This document shows, piece after piece, positions 1 through 8,176 of a stretch of DNA of 64,000 nt. The DNA lies in contig QCJD01000005.1 of NCBI GenBank assembly GCA_003216255.1, forward strand, positions 16,315 to 80,314. Reading direction: 5' to 3'. The DNA is from Pelagibacteraceae bacterium AG-404-N13. GTDB lineage: Bacteria; Pseudomonadota; Alphaproteobacteria; Pelagibacterales; Pelagibacteraceae. Numbering within the stretch: the stretch's first letter is position 1; every line of letters begins with the position of its first letter. The translations under genes and the position numbers were made by a program. A model generated the notes under the pieces. The model did no database searches. It was not told where the DNA came from and saw only the letters and a program-made list of their open reading frames with translations.

Positions 1-330
1 AAAAGTGCTTTAGAAGCTCCTATCAGACAAATTACTACCAATGCTGGCGTTGATGGTTCAGTTATTGTTGGCAAACTCTTAGAAACAAAAAAACCTTCAC
101 AAGGATATGATGCTCAAACTGAGCAATACGTTGATATGTTCAAAGAAGGTATTATTGACCCTGTAAAAGTTGTAAGAACAGCTCTTCAGGATGCCGCTTC
201 AATTTCAGGTTTATTAGTAACAACTGAAGCTATGGTTGCTGACAAACCAGAAGAAAAAGACGCTGCTGGTGGCGGAATGCCTCCTGGTGGAATGGGTGGT
301 ATGGGAGGAATGGGTGGCATGGGAATGTAA
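1..330 (+). CDS. groEL: Chaperonin GroEL (Hsp60), C-terminal part
   Basis: This is the last 109 residues of the 60 kDa chaperonin, open at the left edge of the window. The visible part contains the conserved C-terminal stretch of the equatorial domain (around the residues reading [14 protein letters not shown]). It ends in the Gly-Gly-Met repeat tail typical of GroEL, which projects into the folding cavity. GroEL forms a double heptameric ring that refolds cytosolic proteins with GroES and ATP. The upstream part and groES lie outside the window. A strong intrinsic terminator follows 27 bases after the stop, so the chaperonin operon ends here. Confidence 0.97.
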   Translation, partial: KSALEAPIRQITTNAGVDGSVIVGKLLETKKPSQGYDAQTEQYVDMFKEGIIDPVKVVRTALQDAASISGLLVTTEAMVADKPEEKDAAGGGMPPGGMGGMGGMGGMGM

Positions 331-356
331 TCCCCTTTCAACTATGTAAAAAATTT

Positions 357-386
357 AAAACCCCCGTTAATCGGGGGTTTTTTTTT
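357..386 (+). terminator. Rho-independent terminator of the groEL operon
   Basis: A hairpin with a C/G-rich stem (AAAACCCCCG paired with the CGGGGGTTTT side, 4-base loop around TTAA) runs straight into a tract of about nine T. It lies immediately after groEL and before the next start at 413. The strong GC stem stands out in this AT-rich sequence. Confidence 0.93.
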
Positions 387-412
387 GTGCCTACAATTAT
401 AATATTAACTAT

Positions 413-1102
413 ATGAGATTATTATTACTTTGTTTTTTATTTTTTATTTTTAGCAAAGCATTTGCTCATCAACCAAAATTAATAAAATATTCCCCTTCTT
501 TAGAAAATCCACACGAAATAATTTATCCTGAAATTTCTAAAGCGTATTATGGAAAGTTAATTGGAAAATCTCATTATTACAAAATTACAAGTAATAAAGA
601 TTTTCTTTTTTATGCAGGAATATTGAGTCCAAAAGTTAATGAAAATTATAAGTGGCTATCTATAGATGTTTTAGATGAAAATAATAATATTTTATACCAA
701 GCTAATGGATCTAAATTTAATTGGGAACCTTGGTACGAACCATATGCAAGAGATTGGTATTGGAAAGGTCCAGAAATTGGTGGAAAAATAAATAAGGAAA
801 CAGGTTTTAAAAAAAGTTTTCTAATTCAATCAGGAACTTACATAATTAAAGTTTATAACAACGATAATATTGGAAATTATTCTTTAGCAGTTGGTGAAGC
901 TGAATATTTTGGTTCTAATACTTTTGAAAAAATTTTGACTTGGGCACCAATAATTTTTTATATTGGACCATATATGGATATAATTCACTGGAAGAAATTT
1001 GATGTTGCAGCTTATATTCCTCATATAATATTATTAGTTTTATTTTTTATATTTTACCTAATAATAAAAAAAATATTTTATAAAAATAAAAATTATGTTT
1101 AA
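413..1102 (+). CDS. Secreted, C-terminally membrane-anchored protein of unknown function
   Basis: I do not recognise the 229-residue family. An N-terminal signal peptide (hydrophobic residues 2-15, then KAFAHQ, cleavage probably after AFA) is followed by a roughly 170-residue exported domain rich in Trp and Tyr, including a WEPWYEPYARDWYW stretch. A hydrophobic helix near residues 200-220 and a lysine-rich cytoplasmic tail end the protein. The layout is a periplasmic beta-rich domain tethered to the inner membrane. Its stop overlaps the start of the HupE-like transporter by 8 bases, so the two are co-translated. A role in periplasmic metal binding or delivery for that transporter is an inference from position only. 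Confidence 0.85.
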   Translation: MRLLLLCFLFFIFSKAFAHQPKLIKYSPSLENPHEIIYPEISKAYYGKLIGKSHYYKITSNKDFLFYAGILSPKVNENYKWLSIDVLDENNNILYQANGSKFNWEPWYEPYARDWYWKGPEIGGKINKETGFKKSFLIQSGTYIIKVYNNDNIGNYSLAVGEAEYFGSNTFEKILTWAPIIFYIGPYMDIIHWKKFDVAAYIPHIILLVLFFIFYLIIKKIFYKNKNYV

Positions 1103-1688
1103 TAAAAATTTTTTTATTTTTCTAATATGTTCAGTTATTTATCCATTACCAGTACTTGCACACGCATTTTTTGGAAAGATTGGATTTTATGATGGAATTT
1201 CTCATCCAGTATTAGGTTTGGATCACTTTCTTGCTATGATAAGTGTAGGAATATTATCTGCACAGATTGGTGGGAGAGCTATTTGGACAGTTCCTTCAAC
1301 TTTTGTAATCATCATGACTATTGGAGGTTTGTTTGGTTTTTTATTAATTATTGATGAGTTTTACTTTGTGGAAATAGGAATTATTCTATCAGTTATTCTT
1401 TTAGGATTTGGAATTAGTATTGAAAAAAAAATTCCACCAAAATTAATAATGGTTTTTGTTGGTATTTTTGGTTTATTTCACGGAATTGCCCATGGACTGG
1501 AAGTTCCTGCGGCAGCGAATCCAATTTTATTTGTTATTGGATTTATTTGTGGTACATCAGCTCTACATCTGTTTGGTGTAGCTATAGGTTACTTCTCAAT
1601 TAAAACTGCTATATCTTCAATTTTGTTGCGGCTTACTGGAGTAATTTTTGGTGTTTACGGAATTTATTTGCTAATTGGAATATTCTAA
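1095..1688 (+). CDS. HupE/UreJ-family metal (Ni/Co-type) transporter
   Basis: A 197-residue polytopic membrane protein. After a first hydrophobic segment ending in VLAHAFFGKIG comes the HupE/UreJ signature HPVLGLDHFLAM near residues 35-46, with conserved His and Asp residues that line the metal path in this family. A second conserved His-rich helix reads GLFHGIAHGLEVP near residue 135. About six membrane segments are visible. Family members carry nickel or cobalt for hydrogenase or urease, but neither enzyme is in this window, so the metal is unknown. It forms a tight two-gene unit with the secreted protein upstream (8-base overlap). Confidence 0.88.
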   Translation: MFNKNFFIFLICSVIYPLPVLAHAFFGKIGFYDGISHPVLGLDHFLAMISVGILSAQIGGRAIWTVPSTFVIIMTIGGLFGFLLIIDEFYFVEIGIILSVILLGFGISIEKKIPPKLIMVFVGIFGLFHGIAHGLEVPAAANPILFVIGFICGTSALHLFGVAIGYFSIKTAISSILLRLTGVIFGVYGIYLLIGIF

Positions 1689-1696
1689 TAAATCAT

Positions 1697-1712
1697 CACC
1701 CTATTCAGGGTG
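1697..1712 (+). terminator. Small hairpin after the HupE-like gene
   Basis: A six-base perfect stem, CACCCT and AGGGTG with a 4-base loop, sits 8 bases after the stop codon. There is no good T tract, so it could be a weak terminator or an mRNA 3' end stabiliser. A second inverted repeat (AAGTGAT at 1766-1772, ATCACTT at 1799-1805) lies in the same 118-base convergent gap, next to the end of the YczE-like gene. No gene is visible in the gap. Confidence 0.4.
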
Positions 1713-1806
1713 GTCTAATTGTTAATCTAACAAATTTATGCAGTCTTTTTCTAACAAACCACATTAAGTGATTCTATAAAATCTATATGGTTGTAGATAT
1801 CACTTT

Positions 1807-2454
1807 TTAAGAGAATATTTTTCCTACTAAATATAATCCCAATGCAACTGCTGGCCCAATACCAAATGCAAATAATAGAGTGCCGGGGCCCACTGTGCCT
1901 CCTAAATACCAACCAATGCTAACGACTGAAATTTCAAGAAATGCCCTAACTGCTGCTATTGGGAGATTTGTTTTTTTTTGTAAACCAACCATTAATCCAT
2001 CTCGAGGACCAGCTCCTAAATTAGCTACTAAATAAATTCCACCACCTAGCCCAACTGTCAGAACTGCAATAAAAGCAAGTAATAATTGGGAATAATAGCT
2101 TTCCGGCGTAGGTACAAATTTAATGCAAATATCAATCATTGCAGCAATTATCAAAGCATTTAAAATTGTACCAATTCCTGGTTTTTGCCGCAGAGGAATC
2201 CAAAATAGCAAAACAGTAATACTAATTATTAGAGTAATTACACCTATAGATAAATTAACATTTAAAGAAATTCCTTGAGCAAGAACACTCCAGGGAGAAG
2301 CACCAGAATTAGAAACTATCAACAATCCTTCACCCAATCCAAAAAATGTTAAACCTAGACATAAAAAAAACATTGAAGAAAATTTAGGCTTAATATTAAA
2401 TGGATTTTTTGAGCTCCAAGAGACTTTTGGTATTTTTTTTATAGATAAAAACAT
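1807..2454 (-). CDS. YczE/YitT-type (DUF161-like) integral membrane protein
   Basis: A 215-residue inner-membrane protein with about five hydrophobic helices. The pattern GASPWSVLAQG in the first half and GAGPRDGLMVGLQ in the second is the repeated motif of the YczE/YyaS branch. This family is often annotated as 'membrane protein YczE', and its biochemical function is not established. The basic N-terminal 30 residues precede the first helix near residues 30-48. It stands alone between the convergent HupE gene and the divergent DUF6134-like gene. Start chosen at the first ATG; no clear ribosome binding site is visible. Confidence 0.8.
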   Translation of the reverse strand: MFLSIKKIPKVSWSSKNPFNIKPKFSSMFFLCLGLTFFGLGEGLLIVSNSGASPWSVLAQGISLNVNLSIGVITLIISITVLLFWIPLRQKPGIGTILNALIIAAMIDICIKFVPTPESYYSQLLLAFIAVLTVGLGGGIYLVANLGAGPRDGLMVGLQKKTNLPIAAVRAFLEISVVSIGWYLGGTVGPGTLLFAFGIGPAVALGLYLVGKIFS

Positions 2455-2499
2455 TTTTTTTACTATTATTTATACATTCTTAAATTAAAATCCAATAAA

Positions 2500-3180
2500 A
2501 TGAGAAAATATATATATCCATTAGTAATATTTTTATTTGCCTCTAAAGCATTTTCACACACAAGTCATTATGAGGGTTTAAAAAAAATTGAAATGGATGT
2601 TGTTCGAAATGGAGAAGTAATTGGTTACACAAATTATTACTTCGAAAAGGAAAATGATATTATGACTGTAAAAAATTATACTAAGTTTAAAGTCAAATTA
2701 ATGGGTGTTACTGTCTTTTCGATTTTAAGTGAAGCAACAGAAAAATACGAAAATGATAATTTAATTTACTTTAAATCAAATACATTTCAAAATAATAAGG
2801 AAAAATATGTAAATTTGAATTACGATAAATCTTTGAAAAAATTTATAATTGACGGATCTTCATATAAAGGGGAAGCTAGCTTGGATTGCATTATTGGAAA
2901 TTGGTGGAATCATAAAATTTTTACATCATCTAAACAAATAAGTCCTCTTTCGGGAAGTATAAAAGAGCAAATTGTAACCTTTATTGGAAAAGAAAAAATT
3001 AATATAAATAATAAAGAATATTTAACTGAACACTATAAATTAAAATCAAAGAATCAAAATTTACCTGATGATAAAAAGTTAAATTTCGATATATGGTATA
3101 ATCCAGAAAATAATTTAATAATTAAGGTTTCTTATTCTAAGATGGGTAATTGGGAATATAGATTAAAAAATTTTGAATAA
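2500..3180 (+). CDS. Secreted DUF6134-like protein
   Basis: A 226-residue protein with an N-terminal signal peptide (MRKYIYPLVIFLFASKAFSH, cleavage probably after AFS). The mature part is a beta-rich domain with regularly spaced strands. It has one internal Cys (in ASLDCIIGNWW) and a conserved-looking GNWWNHKI segment. The pattern resembles the DUF6134 group of proteobacterial periplasmic proteins, which have no known function; I recognise this from overall layout, not a catalytic motif. Its final A is the first base of the next gene's start (TAATG), so it is translationally coupled to the J-domain protein. Confidence 0.72.
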   Translation: MRKYIYPLVIFLFASKAFSHTSHYEGLKKIEMDVVRNGEVIGYTNYYFEKENDIMTVKNYTKFKVKLMGVTVFSILSEATEKYENDNLIYFKSNTFQNNKEKYVNLNYDKSLKKFIIDGSSYKGEASLDCIIGNWWNHKIFTSSKQISPLSGSIKEQIVTFIGKEKININNKEYLTEHYKLKSKNQNLPDDKKLNFDIWYNPENNLIIKVSYSKMGNWEYRLKNFE

Positions 3181-3905
3181 TGGCTATTTGGGGAAGTTTA
3201 ATTGGTGGAATGATAGGTTTATCTTTAGGAGGACCATTTGGAATGTTATTGGGTTCTTTAATAGGAGGAAAAATATCTAGAGCAAGATCTTCAAGTGGAT
3301 TTAAATCTTTTGCTCAACCTCAACAGATTTTTGCATTATCTCTAATAGTACTATCTGCTAAACTAAGCAAAGCTGATGGTCAAATAAGCAAAGAAGAACT
3401 TATAGCGGTAAAAGACAAACTTAAAATCCCAGAAAACGAAATAGATCAAGTGGGAAAAATATTTAATAAAGCTAAGGAAGAAAGTGCGGGATATGAACCA
3501 TACGCTCAACAAATTGCACAAATTTATAGAGGAAATATAAATGTATTAGAAGAAGTTATAAATATACTTTTTTACATAGCTGAGGCAGATGGAAATGTAA
3601 GTAATGCTGAGCTTAAAATGATTGAACATATTTCTCAAATATTTGGTTTAACAGAAGTTCAATTTAATAGCATTAAAGAAAGTAGAAAATCATCAGATAA
3701 GCTTAATCCTTATGTTGTATTAGAAAGTCATCCCGATGATACAATTGAAATAATAAGAAAAAGATACCTCAAATTAAGTAAAGAACACCACCCTGATTTA
3801 CTTATGAGTAAAGGAGTTCCTCAAGAAGTTATCGATGAAAGCAAAGCAAAAATGAGAGCTATTAATTCTGCATGGGATCAAGTTCAGAAATTGAAATCAA
3901 ACTAA
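3180..3905 (+). CDS. djlA: DjlA-like membrane co-chaperone (TerB-like plus J domain)
   Basis: A 241-residue protein in three parts. A glycine-rich hydrophobic N-terminus (residues 5-30) resembles the Gly-zipper membrane anchor of DjlA. A TerB-like helical domain with two acidic repeats ([15 protein letters not shown] and [11 protein letters not shown]) spans roughly residues 50-160. The C-terminal J domain of about 65 residues carries the essential HPD motif (KEHHPDLL). J domains stimulate the ATPase of DnaK, and DjlA presents clients at the inner membrane. It overlaps the upstream gene by one base and the convergent aceA by 4 bases. Confidence 0.88.
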   Translation: MAIWGSLIGGMIGLSLGGPFGMLLGSLIGGKISRARSSSGFKSFAQPQQIFALSLIVLSAKLSKADGQISKEELIAVKDKLKIPENEIDQVGKIFNKAKEESAGYEPYAQQIAQIYRGNINVLEEVINILFYIAEADGNVSNAELKMIEHISQIFGLTEVQFNSIKESRKSSDKLNPYVVLESHPDDTIEIIRKRYLKLSKEHHPDLLMSKGVPQEVIDESKAKMRAINSAWDQVQKLKSN

Positions 3906-5176
3906 AATTGTTCTGATTCTGTTGAACCTTCCATTGCAGTAGTTGAACTTTTTCCTGAGCTTATTGTATTTGAAACTGCATCAAAATAAGATGTCCCAAC
4001 TTCTCTTTGGTGTTTTACACTAGTGTATCCATCTTTTTCTCTAGAAAATTCATGTTGTTGAATTTTTGAATAAGCAGTCATACCTTCAGTTTTATATTTT
4101 TCTGCTAATTCAAATATTGCAATGTTTTGTGTATGAAATCCTGCAAGTGTAATAAACTGAAACTTATAACCCATTTCTCCAATTTTTTTCTGGAATGATG
4201 CTATTTCGTCATCAGATAAATGTTTTTTCCAATTAAAAGAAGGTGAACAATTATAAGCTAATAATTTTCCTGGAAATTTTTCATGAATTGCATCTGCAAA
4301 CTTTTTCGCTTCTTCTAAATTTGGAGTAGCAGTTTCACACCATATTAAGTCTGCATAAGGTGCATAAGCAAGTCCTCTTGAGATTGCTTGTTCAATTCCA
4401 TCTTTTACATAAAAGAAACCCTCGGGTGATCTTTTGCCAGTTAAGAAAGGTTTATCGTTTTCATCAAAATCATTTGTGATTAACTTAGCTGCATTAGCAT
4501 CTGTTCTAGCGAGAATTATAAGAGGAACATCTGCAATATCAGCTGCTAATCTTGCAGCTTTAAGATTTCTTATCATAGTACCAGTCGGTACCAATACTTT
4601 ACCTCCCATATGACCACATTTTTTTTCACTAGCAAGTTGATCTTCAAAATGAACTCCGGCTGCTCCAGCTTTAATAAATTTCTTTGCTAATTCAAATACA
4701 TTTAAAGGTCCTCCAAAACCAGCTTCTCCATCAGCTATAATTGGCAACATATAGTCTACTCTTTTATTCTCTTTCATATCACCATCGATTAATTCCATAT
4801 GTTGTATTTGATCTGCTCTTATTAAAGAATTATTCATTGCTTCAACTAATTTTGGTGCACTATCATAAGGATATAATGATTGATCTGGATACATTTCACC
4901 AGCACTATTCGCATCTGCCGCTACTTGCCAACCACTAAGATATATTGCTTTTAATCCTGCTTTTGCATGTTGAACTGCGTGGTTTCCAGAAAGCGATCCA
5001 AGAGTATTTATATAGGGTTCTGTATTTAATAATTTCCACAATTTTTGTGATTGATGTTTGCACATTGAATACTCAATTTTAACCGATCCTCTCAATCTTT
5101 CTACTTCCTCTGGAGTATAATCTCTTTTTATTCCTGCAAATCTCTTTAGATCATAAGATACGTTTTCTGCTGACAT
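3902..5176 (-). CDS. aceA: Isocitrate lyase
   Basis: A 424-residue enzyme that splits isocitrate to glyoxylate and succinate, the first step of the glyoxylate shunt. The catalytic signature [14 protein letters not shown] is present with Cys at about residue 187. The upstream metal-binding parts ([10 protein letters not shown] and VHFEDQ) are intact. The length fits the short proteobacterial form. The start at 5176 has a good ribosome binding site (GAGGGA) about ten bases upstream. A 54-codon small gene lies 51 bases upstream on the same strand, and a divergent RamB/ScfR-type regulator starts at 5506, so control by that regulator is likely. Malate synthase is not in this window. Confidence 0.97.
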   Translation of the reverse strand: MSAENVSYDLKRFAGIKRDYTPEEVERLRGSVKIEYSMCKHQSQKLWKLLNTEPYINTLGSLSGNHAVQHAKAGLKAIYLSGWQVAADANSAGEMYPDQSLYPYDSAPKLVEAMNNSLIRADQIQHMELIDGDMKENKRVDYMLPIIADGEAGFGGPLNVFELAKKFIKAGAAGVHFEDQLASEKKCGHMGGKVLVPTGTMIRNLKAARLAADIADVPLIILARTDANAAKLITNDFDENDKPFLTGKRSPEGFFYVKDGIEQAISRGLAYAPYADLIWCETATPNLEEAKKFADAIHEKFPGKLLAYNCSPSFNWKKHLSDDEIASFQKKIGEMGYKFQFITLAGFHTQNIAIFELAEKYKTEGMTAYSKIQQHEFSREKDGYTSVKHQREVGTSYFDAVSNTISSGKSSTTAMEGSTESEQF

Positions 5177-5227
5177 AATTACATTTCCCTCTATTGATGG
5201 TGGTTAGATTTAAGTTAAACTTATGAA

Positions 5228-5392
5228 CTAGTTATTTTGAGTAAATTCTTCTGTAAACTCGTTCATACCACTTGATCCCCAATCACAATGATCATCTCTT
5301 AGATAAACCCCTCTAGTTTGATGCTCAGATTGCTCTTGTTGACTAGTGATTTGTTGGTTGTTTTCAGTGCTTTTAATTTTGTTTTTTTCCAT
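5228..5392 (-). CDS. Small acidic protein upstream of aceA (unknown)
   Basis: A 54-codon reading frame beginning MEKNKIKSTENNQ and ending EFTEEFTQNN, with a central Gln-rich part and a distinctive segment YLRDDHCDWGSSG containing the only Cys. It has no signal peptide or membrane helix. An in-frame ATG at 5431 would add 13 residues, but that extension is encoded by the palindromic operator-like DNA, so 5392 is preferred. It ends 51 bases before aceA on the same strand and is probably co-transcribed with it. I do not recognise the family. The non-random composition against the surrounding AT-rich DNA favours a real gene. Confidence 0.55.
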   Translation of the reverse strand: MEKNKIKSTENNQQITSQQEQSEHQTRGVYLRDDHCDWGSSGMNEFTEEFTQNN

Positions 5393-5393
5393 T

Positions 5394-5415
5394 ATGTAAA
5401 TTTTATAATTTACAT
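5394..5415. promoter_or_regulatory. Palindromic operator-like site before the aceA transcript
   Basis: A perfect inverted repeat with 9-base arms, ATGTAAATT and AATTTACAT, separated by TTAT. It abuts the start of the small gene upstream of aceA. The arms share the GTAAA/TTTAC core with the octamer cluster at 5418-5498, suggesting the same regulator binds here and represses or activates the small gene-aceA unit. Confidence 0.5.
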
Positions 5416-5417
5416 GA

Positions 5418-5498
5418 TTTACAAAATCCACTTAATTATTGATTTTACTTGTAAATATGATAAATTTTTTGTAAAAATAAATTTACAAAATTTACAAA
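5418..5498. promoter_or_regulatory. Cluster of TTTACAAA/TTTGTAAA sites between aceA unit and its regulator
   Basis: Exact octamers occur at 5418-5425, 5468-5475 (inverted), 5482-5489 and 5491-5498. A partial copy, TTTACTTGTAAA, lies at 5444-5455. The pair at 5467-5490 forms a perfect inverted repeat with 9-base arms and a 6-base spacer. The last copy ends 7 bases before the regulator's ATG, which suggests autoregulation. The octamer resembles the TTTGCAAA core described for RamB/PccR-type regulators, with the central GC changed to GT/AC. The DNA is AT-rich, but four exact copies in about 80 bases are well beyond chance. Confidence 0.65.
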
Positions 5499-5505
5499 TA
5501 GTAAA

Positions 5506-6930
5506 ATGAGTAAAATAGACAATAAAATAGGTCCAAAAATAAAGGCTTTTAGAAGACAATTAGGCATGCAAGCCAATAAACTTGCTGAAGAACTAAGTAT
5601 TTCTCCAAGTTATTTAAATCTAATTGAAAAAGGTGAAAGAAAAATAGATGGAGATTTATTATTAAAAGTCTGTGAAAAACTAAAAATTGAGCTTTCAGAT
5701 TTAACGAGCAAAACAGATTTAAATCTAGAAAATAATATTTCAGAATTACTATCAGATGAATTGTTTGAAGATTTAGATATTCTTGGTCCAGAAGTAAAAG
5801 ATTTAGTCAATACAAATCCAAAAATTGCAAAAGCTTTAATTAAATTAGGCGACAACTTTAAACAAAAAGATCATGAAATTGTAAATAAACTTGAAAATAT
5901 ATCTGGAAAAATAATTGATAGTAGAAAAGCTGCTTTTCCAGGAGAGGTAATTTCAGATTTTTTACAAGAAAATAAAAATTTTTTTCCAAAATTAGAAAAT
6001 TTTGCAAATAATATTTTTGAAAAAGTTAAACAACATAATAGAACAAGATATATTGCACTTTGTGAATTTTTAAATGATGAATATGGTATTGTTGTAAAAG
6101 ATGTAATTCCTGAAGAAGGAAAACCTTTTTCAAAAATTTATAAAGAAAAAGAAAAAAAATTATTTTTGTCAGATTATCTTTCAATAGAGACTAAAAAACT
6201 CCACGCTGCCGCACAAATTTCTCAGGAAGGTGCTTCAAATGAAATAGAGGAATATTTATCAACTTTTAATTTCCCTTCTGAAGAAGCAAAAAAACTAACT
6301 AGAGTTGCTTTATTAAATTATTGTGGTGCAGCAATTTTAATGCCTTACAAACTATTTCATAGGGAATGCAAAACATTAAAATATGATTTAGAACTTTTGC
6401 AGAATACATTTGCTACTTCATTCGAACAGGTTGCTCATAGAGTTACTTGTCTGCAAGATCCAGATCTTCCAGGAATTCCTTTTCATTTTTTAAGAGTTGA
6501 TGTTGCAGGCAATATTTCTAAAAGATTTTCGTTATCAGGAATAGAAATACCACGTTATGGTGGTGCGTGTCCTAGATGGAATGTTTACTCTGCCTTTTCT
6601 AGACCTGGAGTAATTCAGGCTGCAGTGAGTAAAATGACCAACGGAGAAAAATATGTTTGCATTGCAAGAACAGTAGAGAAAGGGGTCGGAAGATATGGGC
6701 AAAAAAAAAGTATGTTATCAATTGGTCTTGGGTGTGAAGCCAAATATGCTAAAGAATTTGTATATACTGAAAATTTAGATTTAAATGATAAAAAATCAGA
6801 ATTACCAATAGGTGTGTCTTGTAGAACTTGCGATAGATTGGATTGTTCTCAAAGAGCATTTCCTCCGTTACATAAAAAATTTGATATTGATATAAATTCT
6901 AGAGGTGTATCTGTTTATGTAAGTGAGTAA
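5506..6930 (+). CDS. RamB/ScfR-type XRE-family regulator (short-chain acyl-CoA regulator)
   Basis: A 474-residue transcription factor. Residues 8-65 are a Cro/C1-type helix-turn-helix (KIKAFRRQLGMQANKLAEEL, then SPSYLNLIEKGER). The middle is an IrrE/ImmA-like domain whose usual HExxH metal site is degenerate (LHAAAQ near residue 235). The C-terminal DUF2083-type domain ends with a conserved Cys cluster (SCRTCDRLDCSQRAFPP). This architecture is that of RamB, PccR and MccR, which control glyoxylate-shunt or propionyl-CoA genes in response to acyl-CoA. It is divergent from aceA with matching sites in between, so it is the probable aceA regulator. Ligand and sign of control are unknown. Confidence 0.9.
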   Translation: MSKIDNKIGPKIKAFRRQLGMQANKLAEELSISPSYLNLIEKGERKIDGDLLLKVCEKLKIELSDLTSKTDLNLENNISELLSDELFEDLDILGPEVKDLVNTNPKIAKALIKLGDNFKQKDHEIVNKLENISGKIIDSRKAAFPGEVISDFLQENKNFFPKLENFANNIFEKVKQHNRTRYIALCEFLNDEYGIVVKDVIPEEGKPFSKIYKEKEKKLFLSDYLSIETKKLHAAAQISQEGASNEIEEYLSTFNFPSEEAKKLTRVALLNYCGAAILMPYKLFHRECKTLKYDLELLQNTFATSFEQVAHRVTCLQDPDLPGIPFHFLRVDVAGNISKRFSLSGIEIPRYGGACPRWNVYSAFSRPGVIQAAVSKMTNGEKYVCIARTVEKGVGRYGQKKSMLSIGLGCEAKYAKEFVYTENLDLNDKKSELPIGVSCRTCDRLDCSQRAFPPLHKKFDIDINSRGVSVYVSE

Positions 6931-6951
6931 TAAAGTATTGCTTTTATTAAT

Positions 6952-8145
6952 TTATTGTTCTTTTTTATTTCTTTTTCTGGATATTAACTGTGTTAAAGCA
7001 TCAACCATCAAATCTGATGCTTTAAATATTTCACTTGGTTTAAATTCATGAGAAAAGCTTTTTTCTTCGTTTGATTTATCCTCTATTACAATACCTTTAT
7101 CTGGAGAATTATCTTTTATATAAATCAATATTAACCACTCCTCATCTATAGATTCATCCCATTTAATAAAAATTTCCCCTGTTTCAAATCTTCTGTCGAT
7201 ACACTTTAATATCGACATATGTCTGGTAATATATCTCTTGTTTAGTTGAAAAACTAAGCTGTTAGCACTTCTATAAAAACTTTCCAAAGCTAGTTCTATT
7301 TTTTGTCTTGATAAATAATATTCTCTTTCTTTTTTTAAAAGAGTTTCTCTATCATCACCTTCTATTATTTTAACACCAAGAGCTTCTACTCTTTCTTTGA
7401 TTTTTTGATCTCTAATTAGACGATATTTATTTTTTAATTTTTCTATTCTCTCTTGAAGTCCTGAATAATCTTCTCTTTTTTCTTTTAATGATATTTTTTC
7501 TAATTTTTCTAACTCTTTTACTTCTCTAACTCTGAATTTCTCAATTTGCTTATCAAGTTTAAGTTCTTCTAAAAATTTTCTCTGTCTTTCTGCTTGTTCT
7601 TTCCTTAAAATTGCCTGCTCTTTTCGTAAAAACAATTTTATATCTTTATTTCTTTCTCTTTCTAATCTCTGCTCATCTTTTAACTGTTTTTCTTTGATTT
7701 TTAGTTGTAGTTCCTCTTCTTCCTTCTTTTCTTTCTCAATTTTTAATTTTTCTATTTCAGCTTTTTCAATTGCTTCTAATTTTAATCTTCTTTTTTCTTC
7801 AAATCTTAATATTTTAAATTTATTTATTTTTTCTTCGATTTTTTGAAAAAATTTTGAGATAAATCTATCTATAGCCAAAAGGTCAAATTTAAACTTAAAA
7901 CTTAAATTTGACTTTAGGCTTTCTTCTAATCTTACAGATTTAGAAATTAAACTATCTGACTTTTTTTTTGAAATTTTTTTATTTTTTGTTTTTGTTATTT
8001 TTTTTTTGGATTTTTTATTTTTATAAATTTTTTTATTTTTTATACTTTTTTTTGTTTTTTTATTTCTTTTTTTAATATTTTTTTTTGATTTTCTTGAAGT
8101 GGTTTTTTTTTTATTTTTATTTATTTTTTTTCTTTTTTTTTTCAT
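6952..8145 (-). CDS. Very lysine-rich coiled-coil protein of unknown function
   Basis: A 397-residue protein in three zones. About 60% of the first 62 residues are Lys or Arg, giving a histone-H1-like tail. Residues of about 90-260 form a long charged coiled coil full of Glu, Lys and Leu, with an internal near-duplication (LRKEQAILRKEQAERQRK). The last 110 residues are less biased and look folded, with patterns FIKWDESIDEEW and EIFKASDLMVDALTQLISRK. There is no signal peptide. The tail suggests nucleic-acid or ribosome binding, but that is inference. On the plus strand the tail appears as long T runs at 7960-8145. It is separated from cfa by only 31 bases. Confidence 0.75.
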   Translation of the reverse strand: MKKKRKKINKNKKKTTSRKSKKNIKKRNKKTKKSIKNKKIYKNKKSKKKITKTKNKKISKKKSDSLISKSVRLEESLKSNLSFKFKFDLLAIDRFISKFFQKIEEKINKFKILRFEEKRRLKLEAIEKAEIEKLKIEKEKKEEEELQLKIKEKQLKDEQRLERERNKDIKLFLRKEQAILRKEQAERQRKFLEELKLDKQIEKFRVREVKELEKLEKISLKEKREDYSGLQERIEKLKNKYRLIRDQKIKERVEALGVKIIEGDDRETLLKKEREYYLSRQKIELALESFYRSANSLVFQLNKRYITRHMSILKCIDRRFETGEIFIKWDESIDEEWLILIYIKDNSPDKGIVIEDKSNEEKSFSHEFKPSEIFKASDLMVDALTQLISRKRNKKEQ

Positions 8146-8176
8146 TGATTCAATTTACTGATTTACCAGTAATATA

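Noticed and set aside
5393-5431. Longer start for the small gene upstream of aceA
   Set aside because: The added 13 residues are encoded by a perfect palindrome that is better explained as a regulatory site.
7960-8145. Long T-rich tract as a low-complexity repeat or repeat array
   Set aside because: It is the complement of Lys codons of the lysine-rich N-terminus and is not periodic.
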